From Lachnospiraceae bacterium UBA1267 (GTDB lineage: Bacteria; Bacillota; Clostridia; Lachnospirales; Lachnospiraceae), in NCBI GenBank assembly GCA_002308115.1, contig DBVJ01000081.1, positions 8,394 to 16,149 on the forward strand: DNA of 7,756 bases. The letters are read 5' to 3'. Each line of letters starts with the position of its first letter. The stretch's first letter is position 1. The position numbers and the translations under genes were made by a program. This document shows positions 6,270 through 7,756 of this stretch, piece after piece. A model generated the notes under the pieces. That model searched no databases. It was given only the letters and a program-made list of their open reading frames with translations, and was not told where the DNA came from.

Positions 6270-6301
6270 GTTTCTGCTCCTTTCTGATTGTGCCTAATGC
6301 T

Positions 6302-6715
6302 TCACATCGGCATATCCTTCGGAAGGGCCTCTTCCAGCACCTGCGTGTTCGAGAAAGCGCCCATCTTGATATGCATCTTGTAGCAGTGCAGCGGCTTGTC
6401 GGGCGTGACCTGGATCACGGGGTCGTTGCACCTTCTGTTCATCCCCATCGCCATATGGATCTTGTAGGTGCCGTAGTTGAGCGGGATGTTGATGGAACCC
6501 TGGTTCGCCAGGAAGCCGCAGGGCTGTTCGTTGATGTAGATGCTGGCCGGCGCGGCGGATCCCATGAAATTGCCCATGCGGTACAGTTTCAGAAGACCCT
6601 GCGAGGGGATCGGAAACGTTGCCCTGCATTTCGGGCACTGGATCTGGTTCGGGGGCATCACAGCCGTATCAAAGACATTCTTGCAGGCCGGGCAGATCAG
6701 TCGGTTATTGACCAT
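6302..6715 (-). CDS. Zinc-ribbon protein with C-terminal beta-rich domain, function unknown
   Basis: 137 residues. The N-terminus is a zinc ribbon: CPAC (C8, C11) and CPKC (C27, C30), spaced as in small zinc-ribbon domains. Residues about 55-118 (ASIYINEQPCGFLANQGSI..., then LNYGTYKIHM and later PVIQVTPDKPLHCYKMHIKM) read as short beta strands with a turn-rich GTYKI motif. This recalls PEGA or DUF2846-like surface beta domains, but I do not assign it. There is no signal peptide or membrane segment. ATG 6715 follows AAGGAGG (6729-6723) by seven bases, and a good promoter lies about 40 bases upstream. It is the first gene of a two-gene unit with the duplicated small protein, back-to-back with rpoB. 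The zinc ribbon suggests contact with nucleic acid or protein; that is inference. Confidence 0.85.
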   Translation of the reverse strand: MVNNRLICPACKNVFDTAVMPPNQIQCPKCRATFPIPSQGLLKLYRMGNFMGSAAPASIYINEQPCGFLANQGSINIPLNYGTYKIHMAMGMNRRCNDPVIQVTPDKPLHCYKMHIKMGAFSNTQVLEEALPKDMPM

Positions 6716-6753
6716 GTTTATTCCTCCTTCAGAGGTATTTTTTGATTTCTTTC

Positions 6754-6783
6754 ATTATATGATAAAAAATACTCCGCGGGCAA
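6754..6783 (-). promoter_or_regulatory. Sigma-A promoter of the two small unknown genes
   Basis: On the minus strand TTGCCC (6783-6778, four of six) is followed after 18 bases by a perfect TATAAT (6759-6754). Transcription would begin near 6747, giving a leader of about 31 bases with the ribosome binding site at 6729-6723. It lies about 50 bases from the oppositely directed rpoB -35 element. Confidence 0.72.
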
Positions 6784-6795
6784 GACTTGTGAAGG

Positions 6796-6831
6796 AATTT
6801 TAAAAACTTTTCAAATTTTTACAAAAAGTAT
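6796..6831 (+). promoter_or_regulatory. UP-element-like A/T tract upstream of the rpoB promoter
   Basis: The 36 bases before the rpoB -35 hexamer are almost all A and T, with phased runs (AATTTTAAAAA, AAATTTTTA, CAAAAAG). This is the position and composition of an UP element bound by the alpha-subunit C-terminal domain of RNA polymerase. The same stretch contains ACTTTT (6806-6811) facing AAAAGT (6824-6829). Confidence 0.45.
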
Positions 6832-6860
6832 TTGACGCAGGTTTTCTGTTGTGCTAAGAT
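6832..6860 (+). promoter_or_regulatory. Strong sigma-A promoter of rpoB
   Basis: TTGACG (6832-6837, five of six) is followed after exactly 17 bases by TAAGAT (6855-6860, five of six) with an extended -10 TG at 6852-6853. It is the strongest sigma-A promoter in the window. The start site would be near 6867, leaving a leader of about 144 bases before rpoB. Confidence 0.85.
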
Positions 6861-6875
6861 GCTATTCGCTTTACT

Positions 6876-6908
6876 GTGGAAAATTGCCCTAATGGCGCAA
6901 TTTTCTAC
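6876..6908 (+). promoter_or_regulatory. Hairpin near the 5' end of the rpoB leader RNA
   Basis: GAAAATTGC (6879-6887) pairs perfectly with GCAATTTTC (6897-6905); three more pairs including one G-T extend it to 6876 and 6908, making a 12-pair stem with a nine-base loop. It would lie within about ten bases of the transcript's 5' end. A second small stem, TGCAG (6921-6925) with CTGCA (6931-6935), follows. Neither is followed by a U-run, so a stability or regulatory role is more likely than termination. I recognise no known riboswitch or ribosomal-protein leader in the remaining bases to 7010. Confidence 0.5.
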
Positions 6909-7010
6909 CCTAAAGAAAGCTGCAGAAGGCCTGCAAAACCTAAGGAAACAGCCCAAATCCCGCTTCCTTAAGCGCTGTAGATCACAGACAGAACAGGAGC
7001 AAACGTATCC

Positions 7011-7756
7011 ATGGAAAAAAACAAAATCCATCAGATCAAATCCGGCAAGAACATCAGAATGAGTTTTGCCGGCCATCAGGATGTGCTTGAGATGCCGAAC
7101 CTGATCGAGGTCCAGAAGAATTCCTATGAATGGTTTCTTCGGGAAGGCCTCCGGGAAGTCTTCGATGACATTTCCCCGATCGGCGAAAGCTTCTCCCAGC
7201 TCTCCCTGGAGTTCGGCGAGTACCGTCTCTGCAAAGACGAGGTCAAGTATTCCATCGAGGAATGCAAAGAGCGCGACACGACATACGCGGCGCCTCTCAA
7301 AGTCACGGTACGGCTTTACAACAAGCAGAACGGCGAGATCAAAGACCATGAGATCTTCATGGGCGATCTGCCTTTAATGACCGACACGGGTTCGTTTGTC
7401 ATCAACGGTGCGGAGCGCGTCATCGTTTCTCAGATCGTCCGCTCCCCCGGCATGTATTTCAAGATCGATCACGACAAGATCGGCAAGGAACTCTTCTCGA
7501 GCCAGATCATCCCGAACCGGGGCGCCTGGCTGGAATTCGAGACCGATTCCAACGATGTGTTCTACGCGCGTGTGGACCGGATCGGCAAAGTGCCGATCAC
7601 GGTGCTGGTGCGCGCTCTTGGACTTGGAAGCGACGAGGAGATCGTGGCGCTTTTCGGCGAAGAGCCCAAGATCATGACGACGCTTCAGAAGGACCGTACG
7701 AAGAGCTACGCCGAAGGCATGCTCGAGCTGTACAAGAAGATCCGTCCCGGCGAGCC
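7011..7756 (+). CDS. rpoB: RNA polymerase beta subunit, N-terminal 248 residues
   Basis: An open frame from ATG 7011 runs off the right edge. Recognisable beta-subunit motifs are [16 protein letters not shown] (28-43), an extended [33 protein letters not shown] beta1 segment (about 69-98), [22 protein letters not shown] (about 115-136) and [13 protein letters not shown] (138-150), then [12 protein letters not shown]. These belong to the protrusion and lobe start of the core enzyme. The window ends long before the rifampicin-binding region or the active site. AGGAG (6995-6999) lies 11 bases before the ATG, a rather long spacing. The gene has its own strong promoter and leader and no rplL just upstream; rpoC would be expected to the right, outside the window. 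Confidence 0.98.
   Translation, partial: MEKNKIHQIKSGKNIRMSFAGHQDVLEMPNLIEVQKNSYEWFLREGLREVFDDISPIGESFSQLSLEFGEYRLCKDEVKYSIEECKERDTTYAAPLKVTVRLYNKQNGEIKDHEIFMGDLPLMTDTGSFVINGAERVIVSQIVRSPGMYFKIDHDKIGKELFSSQIIPNRGAWLEFETDSNDVFYARVDRIGKVPITVLVRALGLGSDEEIVALFGEEPKIMTTLQKDRTKSYAEGMLELYKKIRPGE

Noticed and set aside
5832..6297. Plus-strand Ser/Phe-rich open frames opposite the duplicated small protein
   Set aside because: The Ser/Phe runs are simply the complement of GAA/AAG-rich codons of the charged linker, and the repeat symmetry makes sense only on the minus strand.
6819..7349. 176-codon minus-strand open frame opposite the rpoB leader and start
   Set aside because: It is antisense to conserved RpoB motifs and covers the rpoB promoter; no domain is visible.

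Overview
The window looks like chromosome from a fairly GC-rich member of the Bacillota, class Clostridia; a Lachnospiraceae-like gut anaerobe is my best guess. The evidence is: strong AGGAGG-type ribosome binding sites; A/T-rich sigma-A promoters set in GC-rich coding DNA; a nucleoside kinase fused to a threonyl-tRNA-synthetase-like N-terminus, a fusion I associate with Clostridia and Thermotogae; an ECF sigma factor paired with a zinc-finger/DUF4825-like anti-sigma factor; and the N-terminus of RpoB. Family assignments rest on motif recognition, not on searches. I see no phage genes, insertion sequence, CRISPR array, tRNA or rRNA.

Layout from left to right. (1) Positions 1-71, minus strand: the first codons of a glycoside hydrolase family 2 enzyme that runs off the left edge. 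(2) A 170-base divergent promoter region. (3) Plus strand, 242-4151: an NhaC-type Na+/H+ antiporter, an Sfp-type 4'-phosphopantetheinyl transferase that overlaps it by 4 bases, and, after a 50-base gap with a hairpin, a TGS/ThrRS-like nucleoside kinase. The run ends at a strong bidirectional terminator (4170-4205). (4) Minus strand, 5750-4232: an ECF sigma factor with a TTG start and its membrane anti-sigma factor, overlapping by 20 bases. A candidate autoregulated promoter lies upstream and the transcript ends at the shared terminator. (5) Minus strand, 6715-5895: two small genes of unknown function, a zinc-ribbon/beta-domain protein and an internally duplicated glycine-rich/coiled-coil protein. 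(6) A 295-base divergent region with two opposed promoters. (7) Plus strand, from 7011: the first 248 codons of rpoB, running off the right edge.

How it works together: most genes are housekeeping or stress-related (ion homeostasis, nucleoside salvage, envelope-stress sigma/anti-sigma pair, RNA polymerase). No single pathway links them. The least explained part is the two-gene unit back-to-back with rpoB. It is the best candidate here for something undescribed, together with the structured rpoB leader and the fact that rpoB begins its own transcription unit rather than following rplJ-rplL.
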